Program-made: the position numbers and the translations under genes
NCBI RefSeq assembly: GCF_041320705.1
Contig: NZ_JBGGTQ010000006.1
Coordinates: 1-64,000, forward strand
Source: Kineococcus mangrovi
Lineage (GTDB): Bacteria; Actinomycetota; Actinomycetes; Actinomycetales; Kineococcaceae
Length of the DNA stretch: 64,000 nucleotides
Direction: 5' to 3'
Notes under the pieces: model-generated
What the model was told of the DNA's origin: nothing
Databases searched by the model: none
Seen by the model: the letters and a program-made list of their open reading frames with translations, nothing else
Part shown: one piece after another, positions 42,130-50,774 of the stretch
How the letters are laid out: each line of letters begins with the position of its first letter
Position numbering within the stretch: position 1 is the first letter of the stretch

Positions 42130-43167
42130 GTGGAGATCGGGATCAGCGCGTTCGCGGAGACCACGCCGTACCCGGGGACGGGCACGACCGTCTCGCACGC
42201 GCAGCGGCTGCGGGAGGTCGTGGCGGAGATCGAGCTCGCCGACCAGGTCGGCCTCGACGTCTACGGCCTCGGCGAGCACCACCGGGCCGACTACGCCGCG
42301 TCCGCCCCGGCCGTCGTCCTGGCCGCTGCGGCCTCCCGGACGTCCCGCATCCGGCTGTCGAGCGCCGTCACCGTGCTGTCCTCCGACGACCCCGTCCGGG
42401 TGTTCCAGCAGTTCGCGACGCTGGACGGCCTGTCGGACGGACGCGCCGAGATCATGGCCGGTCGCGGCTCGTTCATCGAGTCGTTCCCGCTGTTCGGCCA
42501 CGACCTCGACGCCTACGACGAGCTGTTCGCCGAGAAGCTGGACCTGCTGCTGGCGATCCGGGACGACCCCGCCGCGGTGACGTGGGCCGGCGGGAAGCAC
42601 CGGCCCGGCGTCCCCGGCCTCGGGGTGTTCCCGCTGCCCGTGCAGCAGCCGCTGCCGGTGTGGATCGCCGTCGGCGGCAACCCGCAGTCCGTCGTGCGCG
42701 CCGGGACCCTCGGCCTGCCGCTGGCCATCGCGATCATCGGCGGGATGCCCGAGCAGTTCGCGCCCCTGGCCGAGCTGTACCGCGAGGCCGGCCGCCGCGC
42801 CGGGCACGACGAGTCGGTGCTGCGCGTCGCGACGCACTCGCACGGGTTCGTCGCACCGACGACGCAGCAGGCGACCGACGTGCACTTCAAGCCCTACCAG
42901 GGCGTCATGAACCAGCTCGGGCAGGAGCGCGGCTGGGGCTACTTCTCCCACACGTCCTACGAGGCCGCCCGCAGCCGCCGGGGCGCGCTGCTCGTCGGCT
43001 CCCCGCGCGAGGTCGCCGAGAAGATCCTCCTGCAGCACGAGCAGCTGGGGATCGACCGGTTCATGCTGCACCTGTCCGCCGGGACGATGCCGCACGCGGA
43101 CGTCATGAAGGCCGTCGAGCTGCTGGGGACCGAGGTCGCGCCGCTCGTGCGAGCGGAGGTGGGCTGA
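42130..43167 (+). CDS. LLM class flavin-dependent monooxygenase
   Basis: 345 residues from GTG 42130 (CAGGAGG upstream). Luciferase-like (beta/alpha)8 protein: [16 protein letters not shown] near the N-terminus, [41 protein letters not shown] and a [16 protein letters not shown] block. It uses FMNH2 or F420 to oxidise an unknown substrate. Divergent from soxR across a dyad-bearing gap, hinting at redox-stress control. Confidence 0.88.
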   Translation: MEIGISAFAETTPYPGTGTTVSHAQRLREVVAEIELADQVGLDVYGLGEHHRADYAASAPAVVLAAAASRTSRIRLSSAVTVLSSDDPVRVFQQFATLDGLSDGRAEIMAGRGSFIESFPLFGHDLDAYDELFAEKLDLLLAIRDDPAAVTWAGGKHRPGVPGLGVFPLPVQQPLPVWIAVGGNPQSVVRAGTLGLPLAIAIIGGMPEQFAPLAELYREAGRRAGHDESVLRVATHSHGFVAPTTQQATDVHFKPYQGVMNQLGQERGWGYFSHTSYEAARSRRGALLVGSPREVAEKILLQHEQLGIDRFMLHLSAGTMPHADVMKAVELLGTEVAPLVRAEVG

Positions 43168-43222
43168 CCTCGCCGTCCCCGGCGGTGACCCCCGCGCCGG
43201 GGCGCTGCGCCCAGGGGAGCGC

Positions 43223-43498
43223 TCAGTCACCCGGCCAGGAGCCGGTGAGCTTCTCGAACAGCACCGCGCCGCCGCGGTCGGAGGCGGCCTTGACGACGGC
43301 GAAGACGAGGCCCTGGAGGGCGGCCGCCAGCAGGACCTCCTTCCACGGGTACTCGTGCTGCAGCGCGTCAGGCGCGTCCTCCTCCCCGGAGGCCTTGCGC
43401 CACACCTGCTTGACGATGGTCCCGGCCAGGACGCCGCCGAGGGCGCCGGTGGCCAGGCCGAGGGGGCGGTAGAGGAGCTTCGCGGTGTTCACGGTCAC
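43223..43498 (-). CDS. DUF4235 membrane protein
   Basis: 91 residues from GTG 43498 (MTVNTAKLLYRPLGLATGA..), whose start overlaps the stop of the DUF3618 gene in GTGA. Two hydrophobic segments flank the WRKASGEEDAPDALQHEYPWKEVLLAAALQG block typical of DUF4235. Function unknown. Last gene of a three-gene coupled operon. Confidence 0.85.
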   Translation of the reverse strand: MTVNTAKLLYRPLGLATGALGGVLAGTIVKQVWRKASGEEDAPDALQHEYPWKEVLLAAALQGLVFAVVKAASDRGGAVLFEKLTGSWPGD

Positions 43499-43797
43499 CG
43501 CCTCCGCACGACGAGCCACACCGCGAGCGCGGTGGCGACGACGATCGCGCCGACGAGGACCGCGGTCTGCTGCGGCGGGGTGCCCGGCGCGCGTTCGCTC
43601 GTCTCGTGGACGCGGTGCTGGGCGGTGGACCTCAGCTCGTCGACCTTCGCCGTGGCCTGGGCCTTGACGTCCGCCTTGGCCGCGAGGGCGTCCGCGGTCG
43701 CCGCGAGGCGCTCACGGGTCTTCTCGATGTCCTCGACGAGGGCGTCGCGGTCGGTGGGGGTGGGCCCCGTGCCGGGGGTGGGGGTCGTCCCGCTCAC
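43495..43797 (-). CDS. DUF3618 protein
   Basis: 100 residues, starting at GTG 43797 within the stop of the upstream gene (GTGA). The DUF3618 pattern is visible: DRDALVEDIEKTRERLAATADALAAKADVKAQA, then a C-terminal membrane anchor (AVLVGAIVVATALAVWLVV) and RRR end. Function unknown; occurs next to holin-X and DUF4235 genes in many actinobacteria. Confidence 0.87.
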   Translation of the reverse strand: MSGTTPTPGTGPTPTDRDALVEDIEKTRERLAATADALAAKADVKAQATAKVDELRSTAQHRVHETSERAPGTPPQQTAVLVGAIVVATALAVWLVVRRR

Positions 43798-44267
43798 CGC
43801 TGCAGCCCCTCCTTCACGGTCTGGACGTCCTGCTTGAGGCCGTCGACGGCGCTCTGCGGCACCGGCGGGGTGGCCTGCTGGACCTCCTTCTTGCCCACGA
43901 GCCCCAGCACCGCGGCGACGGCGAACAGCACGACGGCGACGATCAGCGCGGACAGCCAGGCCGGCACCAGGTGCGCCAGGCCCAGGATCGCCGTCGTGAC
44001 GAGCGCACCGACGCCGAAGAACGCGAGCAGACCGGCCCCGGAGAACATCCCGATCCCGACGCCGGCCTTCTTGCCCTTGGCGGTCAGGTCGACCTTGGCC
44101 AGCTGCACCTCGTCCCGCACCAGGCGGGACATCTGCTCGGTCAGCTGGCCGACGAGCTGGCCCACGCTCTCGTCGCGACGGTGGGTGCTCGTCGAGGCGG
44201 CCGGGCCGGGCCCGTGCGACACGCTCAGGTCGTCGGTCCGGGTGCCGGACCCCGTGGGTTGCGTCAT
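43794..44267 (-). CDS. Phage holin family/holin-X type membrane protein
   Basis: 157 residues from ATG 44267. N-terminal amphipathic part with VGQLVGQLTEQMSRLVRDEVQLAKVDL, then two hydrophobic segments (GAGLLAFFGVGALVTTAILGL and LSALIVAVVLFAVAAVLGLV). This is the actinobacterial 'holin-X' family; despite the name it is a chromosomal membrane protein of unknown role, and no other phage genes are nearby. First of three translationally coupled genes. Confidence 0.85.
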   Translation of the reverse strand: MTQPTGSGTRTDDLSVSHGPGPAASTSTHRRDESVGQLVGQLTEQMSRLVRDEVQLAKVDLTAKGKKAGVGIGMFSGAGLLAFFGVGALVTTAILGLAHLVPAWLSALIVAVVLFAVAAVLGLVGKKEVQQATPPVPQSAVDGLKQDVQTVKEGLQR

Positions 44268-44311
44268 GACGGCCCCTTACCCCCGTCGGCGCGTTCTCAA
44301 CCAGCTGACGT

Positions 44312-45946
44312 TCAGCGCATGTGCGGGTAGACGTGCGTGGTCGGCGCGACGAACGTCTCCTTGATCGCGCGGGGGCTCGTCCAGCGCTGCAGGTTGAGGA
44401 TCGACCCGGCCTTGTCGTTGGTGCCCGAGGCGCGCGAACCCCCGAACGGCTGCTGCCCGACGACCGCGCCGGTCGGCTTGTCGTTGACGTAGAAGTTCCC
44501 GGCGGCGAACCGCAACGCCCGTGACGCCTCCGCCACGGCCGTGCGGTCGTCCGCGACGACCGACCCCGTCAGCCCGTAGGCCGCGCCCTCGTCCACCGTC
44601 CTCAGGACGTCCGCCCAGGCACCGGGGCGGCTGTCGTCGTAGACGTGGACGGCGAGGAACGGACCGAAGTACTCGGTGCAGAACGCCTCGTCGGTCGGGT
44701 CCTGGCCCAGGACGACGGTCGGGCGGACGAAGTACCCCTCGGAGTCGTCGTACGTCCCGCCGGAGGCGATCGTCAGGCCGTCGGTGCGGCGGGCGCGCTC
44801 GATCGCGGCGACGTTCTTGGCGTAGCTGCGGGCGTCGATGACGGCGCCGCCGAAGTTCGACAGGTCGCTCACGTCGCCGTAGGTGAGGGAGTCGACGCGG
44901 CCGAGGAACTCCTCGCCCACGACGTCCCACACCGACTTCGGCACGAACGCGCGGGAGGCCGCCGAGCACTTCTGCCCCTGGTACTCGAACGCGCCGAGGG
45001 TCATCGCCGTCGACAGGGTCGCGGGATCGGCCGAGGGGTGGGCGACGACGAAGTCCTTGCCGCCGGTCTCCCCCACCAGGCGCGGGTACGTGCGGTAGTC
45101 CGCGATGTTCTCCCCCACCGTCCGCCACAGGTGCTGGAACGTGGCGGTGGAGCCGGTGAAGTGGATGCCGGCGAGGTGCGGGTCGGCGAGCAGGACCTCG
45201 GAGACGTCCACGCCGTCACCGGTGAGCAGGTTGATGACGCCCGGCGGCAACCCGGCGGCCTCGAGCAGCTTCATCGTGTGCCAGGCCGCGAGCGTCTGCG
45301 TCGGGGAGGGTTTCCAGACGACGGTGTTCCCCATGAGGGCGGGGGCCGTCGGCAGGTTCCCGGCGATGGCCGTGAAGTTGAACGGCGTGACGGCGTAGAC
45401 GAAACCCTCGAGCGGTCGGTGGTCGAGGCGGTTCCAGACGCCGGGGCCCGAGACCGGCTGCTCCTCCAGGAGCCGGCGGCCGAACGCGACGTTGAACCGC
45501 CAGAAGTCGACGAGCTCGCAGGGGGCGTCGATCTCGGCCTGCTGGGCGGTCTTGGACTGCCCGAGCATCGTCGCGGCGGCGATCTTCTCGCGCCAGGGTC
45601 CGGCGAGGAGGTCGGCCGCCCGCAGGAACACCGCGGCGCGGTCGTCGTAGTCCATCGCGGCCCAGTCGCGGCGGGCGGCGAGCGCGGCGTCGGCGGCCGC
45701 GCGGGCCTGGTCGCGGGTGGCGGTGCCGAACGTGCCGAGGACGCTCGCGTGCTGGTGGGGCTGGACGACGTCGACGCGCGTCCCCCCGCCGAGCACCTCC
45801 TGCCCGCCGATGGTCTGGGTGAGGTCGACGGGGTTCGCCACGTGCGCGGCGAGGGCGTCGGTGAGGAGCTTGCGCTCGGGGCTGCCGGGGGCGTACCCGT
45901 GGACGGGTTCGTTGCGCGGGGCGGGGACGTCGGTCACGGATTGCAC
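44312..45946 (-). CDS. pruA: L-glutamate gamma-semialdehyde dehydrogenase
   Basis: 544 residues from GTG 45946 (GGAAGG upstream). Oxidises P5C/glutamate semialdehyde to glutamate with NAD, second step of proline use. Seen: PFNFTAIAGNLP, the catalytic Glu region LVGETGGKDF, the nucleophile Cys in EYQGQKCSAASR, GYFVRPTVV and QQPFGGSRASGTNDKAG. It follows the proline dehydrogenase gene by 41 bases on the same strand. Single-domain, not fused as in enteric PutA. Confidence 0.95.
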   Translation of the reverse strand: MQSVTDVPAPRNEPVHGYAPGSPERKLLTDALAAHVANPVDLTQTIGGQEVLGGGTRVDVVQPHQHASVLGTFGTATRDQARAAADAALAARRDWAAMDYDDRAAVFLRAADLLAGPWREKIAAATMLGQSKTAQQAEIDAPCELVDFWRFNVAFGRRLLEEQPVSGPGVWNRLDHRPLEGFVYAVTPFNFTAIAGNLPTAPALMGNTVVWKPSPTQTLAAWHTMKLLEAAGLPPGVINLLTGDGVDVSEVLLADPHLAGIHFTGSTATFQHLWRTVGENIADYRTYPRLVGETGGKDFVVAHPSADPATLSTAMTLGAFEYQGQKCSAASRAFVPKSVWDVVGEEFLGRVDSLTYGDVSDLSNFGGAVIDARSYAKNVAAIERARRTDGLTIASGGTYDDSEGYFVRPTVVLGQDPTDEAFCTEYFGPFLAVHVYDDSRPGAWADVLRTVDEGAAYGLTGSVVADDRTAVAEASRALRFAAGNFYVNDKPTGAVVGQQPFGGSRASGTNDKAGSILNLQRWTSPRAIKETFVAPTTHVYPHMR

Positions 45947-45987
45947 GACGGTTTCCTTCCGTGTCGGGTTTCTGCAGCGGGGGCCGG

Positions 45988-46905
45988 TCAGCCGGCGACG
46001 AGCGAGCGGGCGAAGAACGCGAGGTTCGCGGGGCGTTCGGCCAGGCGGCGGGAGAAGTACCCGTACCAGTCGGTGCCGTAGGGGACGTACACGCGGACGG
46101 TGTGGTCGCGGGCCAGGCGCCGCTGCTCGGCCGAGCGGATGCCGTAGAGCATCTGGAACTCCGCCGACCCCTCCTGCCTGTCGCGCAGGAGTTCCTCGGC
46201 GAGGGCGACGATGCGCAGGTCGTGGGTGGCGATCATCGGGTACGCGCCGCCGTCGAGCAGCGCCCGCAGGCACCGCGCGTACGCCTTGTCGACGTCGGCC
46301 TTGGCCGGGTGCGCGACCTCCGGCGGTTCGTTGTAGGCGCCCTTGACCAGCCGCACGCGGGACCCGGGGCGGGCCAGGTCGCGCGCGTCGCCCTCGGTGC
46401 GGCGCAGCATCGACTGCAGGACGCAGCCGGTGCGCGGGAAGTCGGCGCGCAGCGCGCGGACGGTCGCGAGGGTGTCGTCGACGCGGGTGTGGTCCTCCAT
46501 GTCGACGGTGACGTCCACGCCGGCGGCGTGGGCGCGCTCGAGGAGGAGGCGGGCGCGCTCGGTGGCCCGCCGCGGCCCGTCGGGGCCGAGCCCCTGGCCG
46601 AGGGCGGAGAGCTTGATCGAGATCTCGTTGCCGCTGGTGAGGCCCTCGCCGGCGAGGCGGTCGAGGAGCTCGGTGTAGCCGGCGACGGTCTCGTCGGCCT
46701 GCTCCGGGACGGTGACGTCCTCACCGAGCCGGTCGAGGCTCACCGCGATGCCCTGCGCCGCGAGGTCGCGGACCGCACCGGCGGCCGCGTCGACGTCGTC
46801 GCCGGCGACGAAGCGGGAGACGACGGGCCGGCTGAGGATGCTGCCGGTCACGAGCCGGCGCACGCCGTCGTTGCCGGCGACGCCCAGGAGGAGTTGTCCG
46901 AACAC
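45988..46905 (-). CDS. putB: Proline dehydrogenase
   Basis: 305 residues, a one-domain FAD-dependent enzyme: oxidises proline to pyrroline-5-carboxylate. Blocks: ISIKLSALGQGL, VDVTVDMEDHTRVDDTL, SRVRLVKGAYNEP, ATHDLRIV and YGTDWYGYFSRRLAERP, which carry the substrate-binding Arg pair. Normal length for monofunctional PRODH. First gene of the pair with the P5C dehydrogenase. GTG start 46905. Confidence 0.94.
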   Translation of the reverse strand: MFGQLLLGVAGNDGVRRLVTGSILSRPVVSRFVAGDDVDAAAGAVRDLAAQGIAVSLDRLGEDVTVPEQADETVAGYTELLDRLAGEGLTSGNEISIKLSALGQGLGPDGPRRATERARLLLERAHAAGVDVTVDMEDHTRVDDTLATVRALRADFPRTGCVLQSMLRRTEGDARDLARPGSRVRLVKGAYNEPPEVAHPAKADVDKAYARCLRALLDGGAYPMIATHDLRIVALAEELLRDRQEGSAEFQMLYGIRSAEQRRLARDHTVRVYVPYGTDWYGYFSRRLAERPANLAFFARSLVAG

Positions 46906-46971
46906 CCTTCGACGCTAGAACGTCGGCGTGACGAGAGCCACTGACGGCTGCCACGTCTTCCGCCGGGATCG

Positions 46972-46987
46972 TCATCCACGTGGATGA
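46972..46987. promoter_or_regulatory. 16-bp palindrome between proline genes and regulator
   Basis: Perfect 16-bp palindrome TCATCCACGTGGATGA in the divergent gap, 67 bases before the proline dehydrogenase start and 8 before the regulator start. Best explained as the operator of the PucR-type protein. Confidence 0.6.
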
Positions 46988-46994
46988 TGGGCGG

Positions 46995-48092
46995 GTGAGC
47001 CCGACCGAGCAGGTGCAGGACCTCGTCGACACGGTCGCCGAGCTCACCGGGGCGCCGGCGACGCTGGAGGACCGCGACCTGCTGCTCGTGGCCAGCTCCG
47101 GGCACGAGGAGGTCATCGACGACGTCCGTCGCCGGTCCATCCTGCGGCGGCGCTCGGACCCGCTCGTGCAGGAGCTGTTCGCGGGGTTCGGGATCGCCCG
47201 CGCCACCGCCCCGCTGCGCATCCCCGGCGACACCTCGTCCGGGCGACTGGCGCGGTGGTGCCTGCCCGTGCGCTGGCGCGGCGTCACCTACGGCTACCTG
47301 TGGCTGCTCGACCCGCACGACCGGGTCCGCGCCCAGCACCTCGACCGCGTCCACGACGCCCTCGACCTCCTCGCCGCGCACCTCGCCACCCGCGCGCGGA
47401 CGGCCGACCGCACCACGTGGGCCGTCGGTGAGCTGCTGTCGACCGACACGGGCTCGCGCGCCCGGGCCGCGGAGGAGCTGCAGCGCGACGGGCTGCTGAC
47501 CCCGACCGTCGCCGTCGTGGCGATCGCGCCCGTCGACGGCGGCCCGACCGGCGCCGTCAACGGCTGGTTGCTGCCGCGGGCCGTGCTGTCCGCGGCCGTC
47601 GGCCACCGGGCCGCCCTCGTCGTGCCCACCCCGCTCGGCGGCAGGGACGTCGCGGAACGGGCCGCCGCGGCCCTGCTGCCCCAGCACCCCGGCGGGCTGG
47701 CCGTCGGGGTCTCGGGGACGGTCGCCGCGGGGTCGGCGCACACCGGCTGGCAGCAGGCCGACGCGGCGCTGCGCTCGGGGGGCGCCGGGGTGCGGGAGTG
47801 GGAACGGCTCGGCGCCCTGCGGCTGCACGCCCTCGGCGACCCGGCCGCGCTCGCCGACGTCGTGCTCGACGAGCGGGCCCGCCGGTTGCTGGCCGCCGAC
47901 CCCGACCTCGTCCGCACCGCGCGGACCTACCTCGACCTCGCCGGGTCGGCGCAGCGGAGCGCCGAGGCGCTGTCGATCCACCGGCAGACGCTCTACCACC
48001 GGTTGCGGCGGATCACCGCCGTCAGCGGGTACGACCTCGACGACGGGCGGGACCGGCTGGCGCTGCACCTGGCGCTGGTGCTGGGGAGCTGA
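46995..48092 (+). CDS. PucR/CdaR-type regulator of proline catabolism
   Basis: 365 residues from GTG 46995. The N-terminal half is a sensor-like region (GAF/PucR type); the C-terminus is the PucR helix-turn-helix domain: ARTYLDLAGSAQRSAEALSIHRQTLYHRLRRI (about 310-345). Regulators of this type next to proline genes (e.g. PutR/PruC in actinobacteria) activate them. The earlier in-frame start at 46980 would lie within the palindrome and is not preferred. Confidence 0.87.
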   Translation: MSPTEQVQDLVDTVAELTGAPATLEDRDLLLVASSGHEEVIDDVRRRSILRRRSDPLVQELFAGFGIARATAPLRIPGDTSSGRLARWCLPVRWRGVTYGYLWLLDPHDRVRAQHLDRVHDALDLLAAHLATRARTADRTTWAVGELLSTDTGSRARAAEELQRDGLLTPTVAVVAIAPVDGGPTGAVNGWLLPRAVLSAAVGHRAALVVPTPLGGRDVAERAAAALLPQHPGGLAVGVSGTVAAGSAHTGWQQADAALRSGGAGVREWERLGALRLHALGDPAALADVVLDERARRLLAADPDLVRTARTYLDLAGSAQRSAEALSIHRQTLYHRLRRITAVSGYDLDDGRDRLALHLALVLGS

Positions 48093-48151
48093 CCGGAATC
48101 ACGGCGCCGGCGGATGGACCTCCACCTCGTCACCCTCCTCGAGCTGCCGGA

Positions 48152-48204
48152 ACCGGTACGTCTCCACCCGTTCGGGACGGTTGAGCGGGTGGAAACGTAC
48201 CGGT
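48152..48204. repeat. Long imperfect inverted repeat, 19-bp arms
   Basis: ACCGGTACGTCTCCACCCG (48152-48170) is matched by its reverse complement with one mismatch at 48186-48204, 15 bases between. It lies between the pucR-type gene and the PHP gene, both plus-strand. It may terminate the first transcript or be a paired binding site; no T-tract is seen. Confidence 0.6.
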
Positions 48205-48263
48205 CCAGGCACCGACCCCTCCCGGCCCTGGCCCCTTCGGGCTGCGGCTGACAGGCTGGCCGG

Positions 48264-49064
48264 GTGCTGCCACCGGACGGTCACGTGCACAGCCAGTTCT
48301 CCTGGGACGCGCGCAACGTCGGCGCGATGCGGGAGACGTGCGCCCGTGCCGTCGCGTTGGACCTGCCGTCCGTCGCCTTCACCGAACACGTCGACCTCAC
48401 GCCGTTCCGCGCCGGGTTCCTCGCGCAGGAGCACGGCGAGTTCGTCGTCGACGGGATCCTGCGGGCGCCGTTGCCGGACGCGGACGCCTACCGCGAGAGC
48501 CTGGACCGCTGCCGCGCCGAGTTCCCCGGCCTCGTCGTCCTCAGCGGCCGTGAGGTCGGGCAGCCGCACCTGCACGCCGCGGAACTGGCCGGGCTGGAAC
48601 CCGTCGACCGCGTCGTGGGGTCGCTGCACTGCCTGTGGGACGGGGAGGCGTACGCCGAACCGTGGCTGCTGTTCGAGCAGCGGCCCGCGGCAGACGTGTT
48701 CCGCGACTACCTCGCCGAGGTGTGCCGGATGGCGACGGCGGACTTCGACACGTTCGCGCACCTCGACTACCCGGTGCGCAGCTGGCCCGGGGAGTTCGAC
48801 CCGACGGAGTTCGAGGAGGAGCTGCGCACCGCGTTGCGGGCGCTCGCCGGGACGCAGCGGTGCCTGGAGTTCAACACCCGGCTCCCGCTGCACCCGGCCG
48901 TCCTGCGGTGGTGGGTGCAGGAGGGCGGGCGACGGCTGACGTTCGGCAGCGACGCCCACCACCCCGGCGCCGTCGGGCACGGGCTGGCGGAGGCGGGAGC
49001 GCTGGCGGCCTCGGTCGGGTTCGTCCCGGGGCGGCGGCCGCAGGACCCGTGGGTGCGCGCGTGA
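48264..49064 (+). CDS. PHP domain phosphatase, histidinol-phosphatase-like
   Basis: 266 residues from GTG 48264. PHP metal motifs: DGHVHSQFSWD (HxH), FTEHVDL, VVGSLHCLW, FAHLDYP and FGSDAHHP at the C-terminus. These are typical of HisK-type histidinol phosphatases, but the gene is away from his genes and could serve another phosphoester. Its stop overlaps the start of a 31-codon frame in GTGA, the first of a chain of such overlaps. Confidence 0.85.
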   Translation: MLPPDGHVHSQFSWDARNVGAMRETCARAVALDLPSVAFTEHVDLTPFRAGFLAQEHGEFVVDGILRAPLPDADAYRESLDRCRAEFPGLVVLSGREVGQPHLHAAELAGLEPVDRVVGSLHCLWDGEAYAEPWLLFEQRPAADVFRDYLAEVCRMATADFDTFAHLDYPVRSWPGEFDPTEFEEELRTALRALAGTQRCLEFNTRLPLHPAVLRWWVQEGGRRLTFGSDAHHPGAVGHGLAEAGALAASVGFVPGRRPQDPWVRA

Positions 49065-49156
49065 GCTGGTGGGAGGAGGTGCACGGCGCCCCCTGCCGGG
49101 AGTGGGGCGTGGGCGCCGAGCAGGCCCTCGACGACGTCGCGCGGGTCCGCCGGTGA
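49061..49156 (+). CDS. Tiny coupled ORF (31 aa), uncertain
   Basis: A frame opening at GTG inside the PHP stop (GTGA) and closing in another GTGA at 49153-49156. It codes MSWWEEVHGAPCREWGVGAEQ then ALDDVARVRR. The sequence looks protein-like, but the unit is too short for family evidence. It may be a remnant or a real small gene. Confidence 0.3.
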   Translation: MSWWEEVHGAPCREWGVGAEQALDDVARVRR

Positions 49157-49263
49157 GGGGCCGGTCGGGGCCCGAGCACGCCGTGCACGTCGCCGACACC
49201 CTGCGGTCCTGGTCGGGACGGCTGGTGGCGGCGCTGTGGGCGGTGGGGCGGGGCGCCGCGTGA
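49153..49263 (+). CDS. Tiny coupled ORF (36 aa), uncertain
   Basis: Starts in the GTGA that ends the preceding tiny ORF and stops in the GTGA that starts the Imm-5-like gene at 49260. It codes MRGRSGPEHAVHVADTLRSW followed by a short hydrophobic stretch. No family. Either a coupled small gene or decayed sequence. Confidence 0.3.
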   Translation: MRGRSGPEHAVHVADTLRSWSGRLVAALWAVGRGAA

Positions 49264-49763
49264 TCCTGCCCGCCGTCCGCGACCCGCGCCTGGTCACCGT
49301 CCGCCGCGGCGGTTCCCTGACGGACGAGGACCACCACCTGCTGGCGTCGTGGGCGGCGGACTGCGCCGAGCACGTCCTGGAGCTGTTCGAGCGCGAGCGC
49401 CCGGAGGACCGGCGCCCGCGCGAGGCCGTCGACGCCACCCGGGCCTGGGTGGCGGGGTCGCTGCCGATGACGGGGTGCCGGGCCCTCGGCGGGCACGCGA
49501 TGGGGGCGGCGCGACCCCTGCGCGGGGCGGCGCGTTTCGCCGCCTACGCCGCGGGGCAGGCCGCGTGCGTGGCCCACGTCGCCGAGCACGACCTCGGCGC
49601 GGCGGCGTACGCGATCAAGGCGGTCGTCGCCGACGCGGGCGTGGCGGCGGGTCGCGCGGTGCGGGACCGGCAGCGCGACCGGTTGCCGGCGGCCGTGCGG
49701 ACGCTCGTGCTGGAGGACCAGGGACGGCGGGACGCGATCTGCTGGGGCGTCTTCTCGCTCTGA
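49260..49763 (+). CDS. Imm-5-like putative immunity protein
   Basis: 167 residues from GTG 49260. An all-alpha, Ala-rich protein with LLASWAADCAEHVLELFERERPEDRRPREAVDATRAW at the start, later AGQAACVAHVAEHDLGAAAYAIKAV. This pattern matches the 'Imm-5' immunity-protein family of polymorphic-toxin loci. No toxin gene is adjacent, so function is unknown. It closes the chain of GTGA-coupled frames starting with the PHP gene. Confidence 0.6.
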   Translation: MILPAVRDPRLVTVRRGGSLTDEDHHLLASWAADCAEHVLELFERERPEDRRPREAVDATRAWVAGSLPMTGCRALGGHAMGAARPLRGAARFAAYAAGQAACVAHVAEHDLGAAAYAIKAVVADAGVAAGRAVRDRQRDRLPAAVRTLVLEDQGRRDAICWGVFSL

Positions 49764-49776
49764 CCGGGTAGCGTGG

Positions 49777-49796
49777 ATGCAACAGCACTGTTGCAT
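49777..49796. promoter_or_regulatory. MarR operator upstream of the S33 peptidase operon
   Basis: Perfect 9-bp inverted repeat ATGCAACAG-CA-CTGTTGCAT, 13 bases before the S33 start. It sits where a MarR repressor would block this promoter, and the second gene of the operon is a MarR protein. Confidence 0.7.
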
Positions 49797-49808
49797 CGGG
49801 GGAGCGTC

Positions 49809-50774
49809 GTGGTCGGCTACCGGGAGGGCGCACCGCACGCGCACGGGGTGCTCGACGTCGGCGACGGCCACCGCGTCGCGTGGTGGGTCAGCGGGAACCC
49901 GGCCGGGACACCCGCCGTCGTCCTCCACGGCGGACCGGGTGGCCGGGCGACACCCGGGTGGCGGCGGTACCTCGACCCGGCCCGCTACCGGATCGTCCAG
50001 TTCGACCAGCGCAACTGCGGGGCCAGCACCCCGTCGGCGGCGGACGACCTCGTCGACCTGTCGGCCAACACCACCGCGCACCTGCTCGCCGACGTCGAAC
50101 GGCTGCGCGAGCACCTCGGTATCGAGCGCTGGCTCGTCCTGGGGGCGTCGTGGGGCAGCACGCTGGGGCTCGCCCACGCCCAGCGCCATCCCGACCGCGT
50201 CCGCGCGCTCGTCCTGTTCTCGGTGGCGACGACGACGCGGCGGGAGGTGGAGTGGATCACCCGCGACGTCGGCCGCGTCTTCCCCCGCGAGTGGGAGGCG
50301 TTCCGCGACGCCGTCCCACCGGGCGACCGCGACGGCGACCTCGCCGCGGCGTACGCGCGGCTGCTGCACGACCCCGACCCGGGCGTCCGGGACCGGGCGG
50401 CCCGGGACTGGTGCACGTGGGAGGACGTCCACGTCTCCCTCGCCCCGGGTCACCGGCCGGACCCGCGCTACGCCGACCCGGCGTTCCGCCTCGCCTTCGC
50501 CCGGCTCGTCACGCACTACTTCGCCGCGGCGGGGTTCCTCGCCGACCTCGCCCCGGGCGGTGACCTCGTCGCGGGTGCGGACCGGCTCGCCGGCGTCCCC
50601 GGTGTCCTCGTCCACGGCCGGCTCGACGTCTCCAGCCCGCTCGACACCGCCTGGCGGTTGCACCGGGCCTGGCCCGGCAGCGAGCTCGTCGTCGTGGAGG
50701 ACGCCGGGCACGGCGGCGACGCGTTCCTCGCCCCCGTCACCGCCGCCACCGACCGCTTCGCCGCGCTGCCGTGA
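49809..50774 (+). CDS. Prolyl aminopeptidase-like S33 hydrolase
   Basis: 321 residues from GTG 49809 (GGGGGAG upstream). Alpha/beta hydrolase: oxyanion block VLHGGPGG (about 39-46), FDQRNCGASTP, nucleophile elbow GASWGSTLGL (about 115), acid near GRLDVSSP and His in DAGHGGD. The PGG/FDQR/GxSWG set is diagnostic of proline iminopeptidase-like S33 enzymes, which release N-terminal proline or act on small esters. An earlier in-frame start at 49773 would overlap the operator. Confidence 0.88.
   Translation: MVGYREGAPHAHGVLDVGDGHRVAWWVSGNPAGTPAVVLHGGPGGRATPGWRRYLDPARYRIVQFDQRNCGASTPSAADDLVDLSANTTAHLLADVERLREHLGIERWLVLGASWGSTLGLAHAQRHPDRVRALVLFSVATTTRREVEWITRDVGRVFPREWEAFRDAVPPGDRDGDLAAAYARLLHDPDPGVRDRAARDWCTWEDVHVSLAPGHRPDPRYADPAFRLAFARLVTHYFAAAGFLADLAPGGDLVAGADRLAGVPGVLVHGRLDVSSPLDTAWRLHRAWPGSELVVVEDAGHGGDAFLAPVTAATDRFAALP

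Noticed and set aside
43794-44267. Prophage signal from the 'phage holin family' protein
   Set aside because: The holin-X family is chromosomal in actinobacteria and occurs with DUF3618/DUF4235; no other phage gene is nearby.
48099-48220. Minus-strand end of a long open frame reading VETYRFRQLEEGDEVEVHPP
   Set aside because: It lies on the long inverted repeat, has no clear start or ribosome site, and the rest of the frame is shadow of plus-strand genes.
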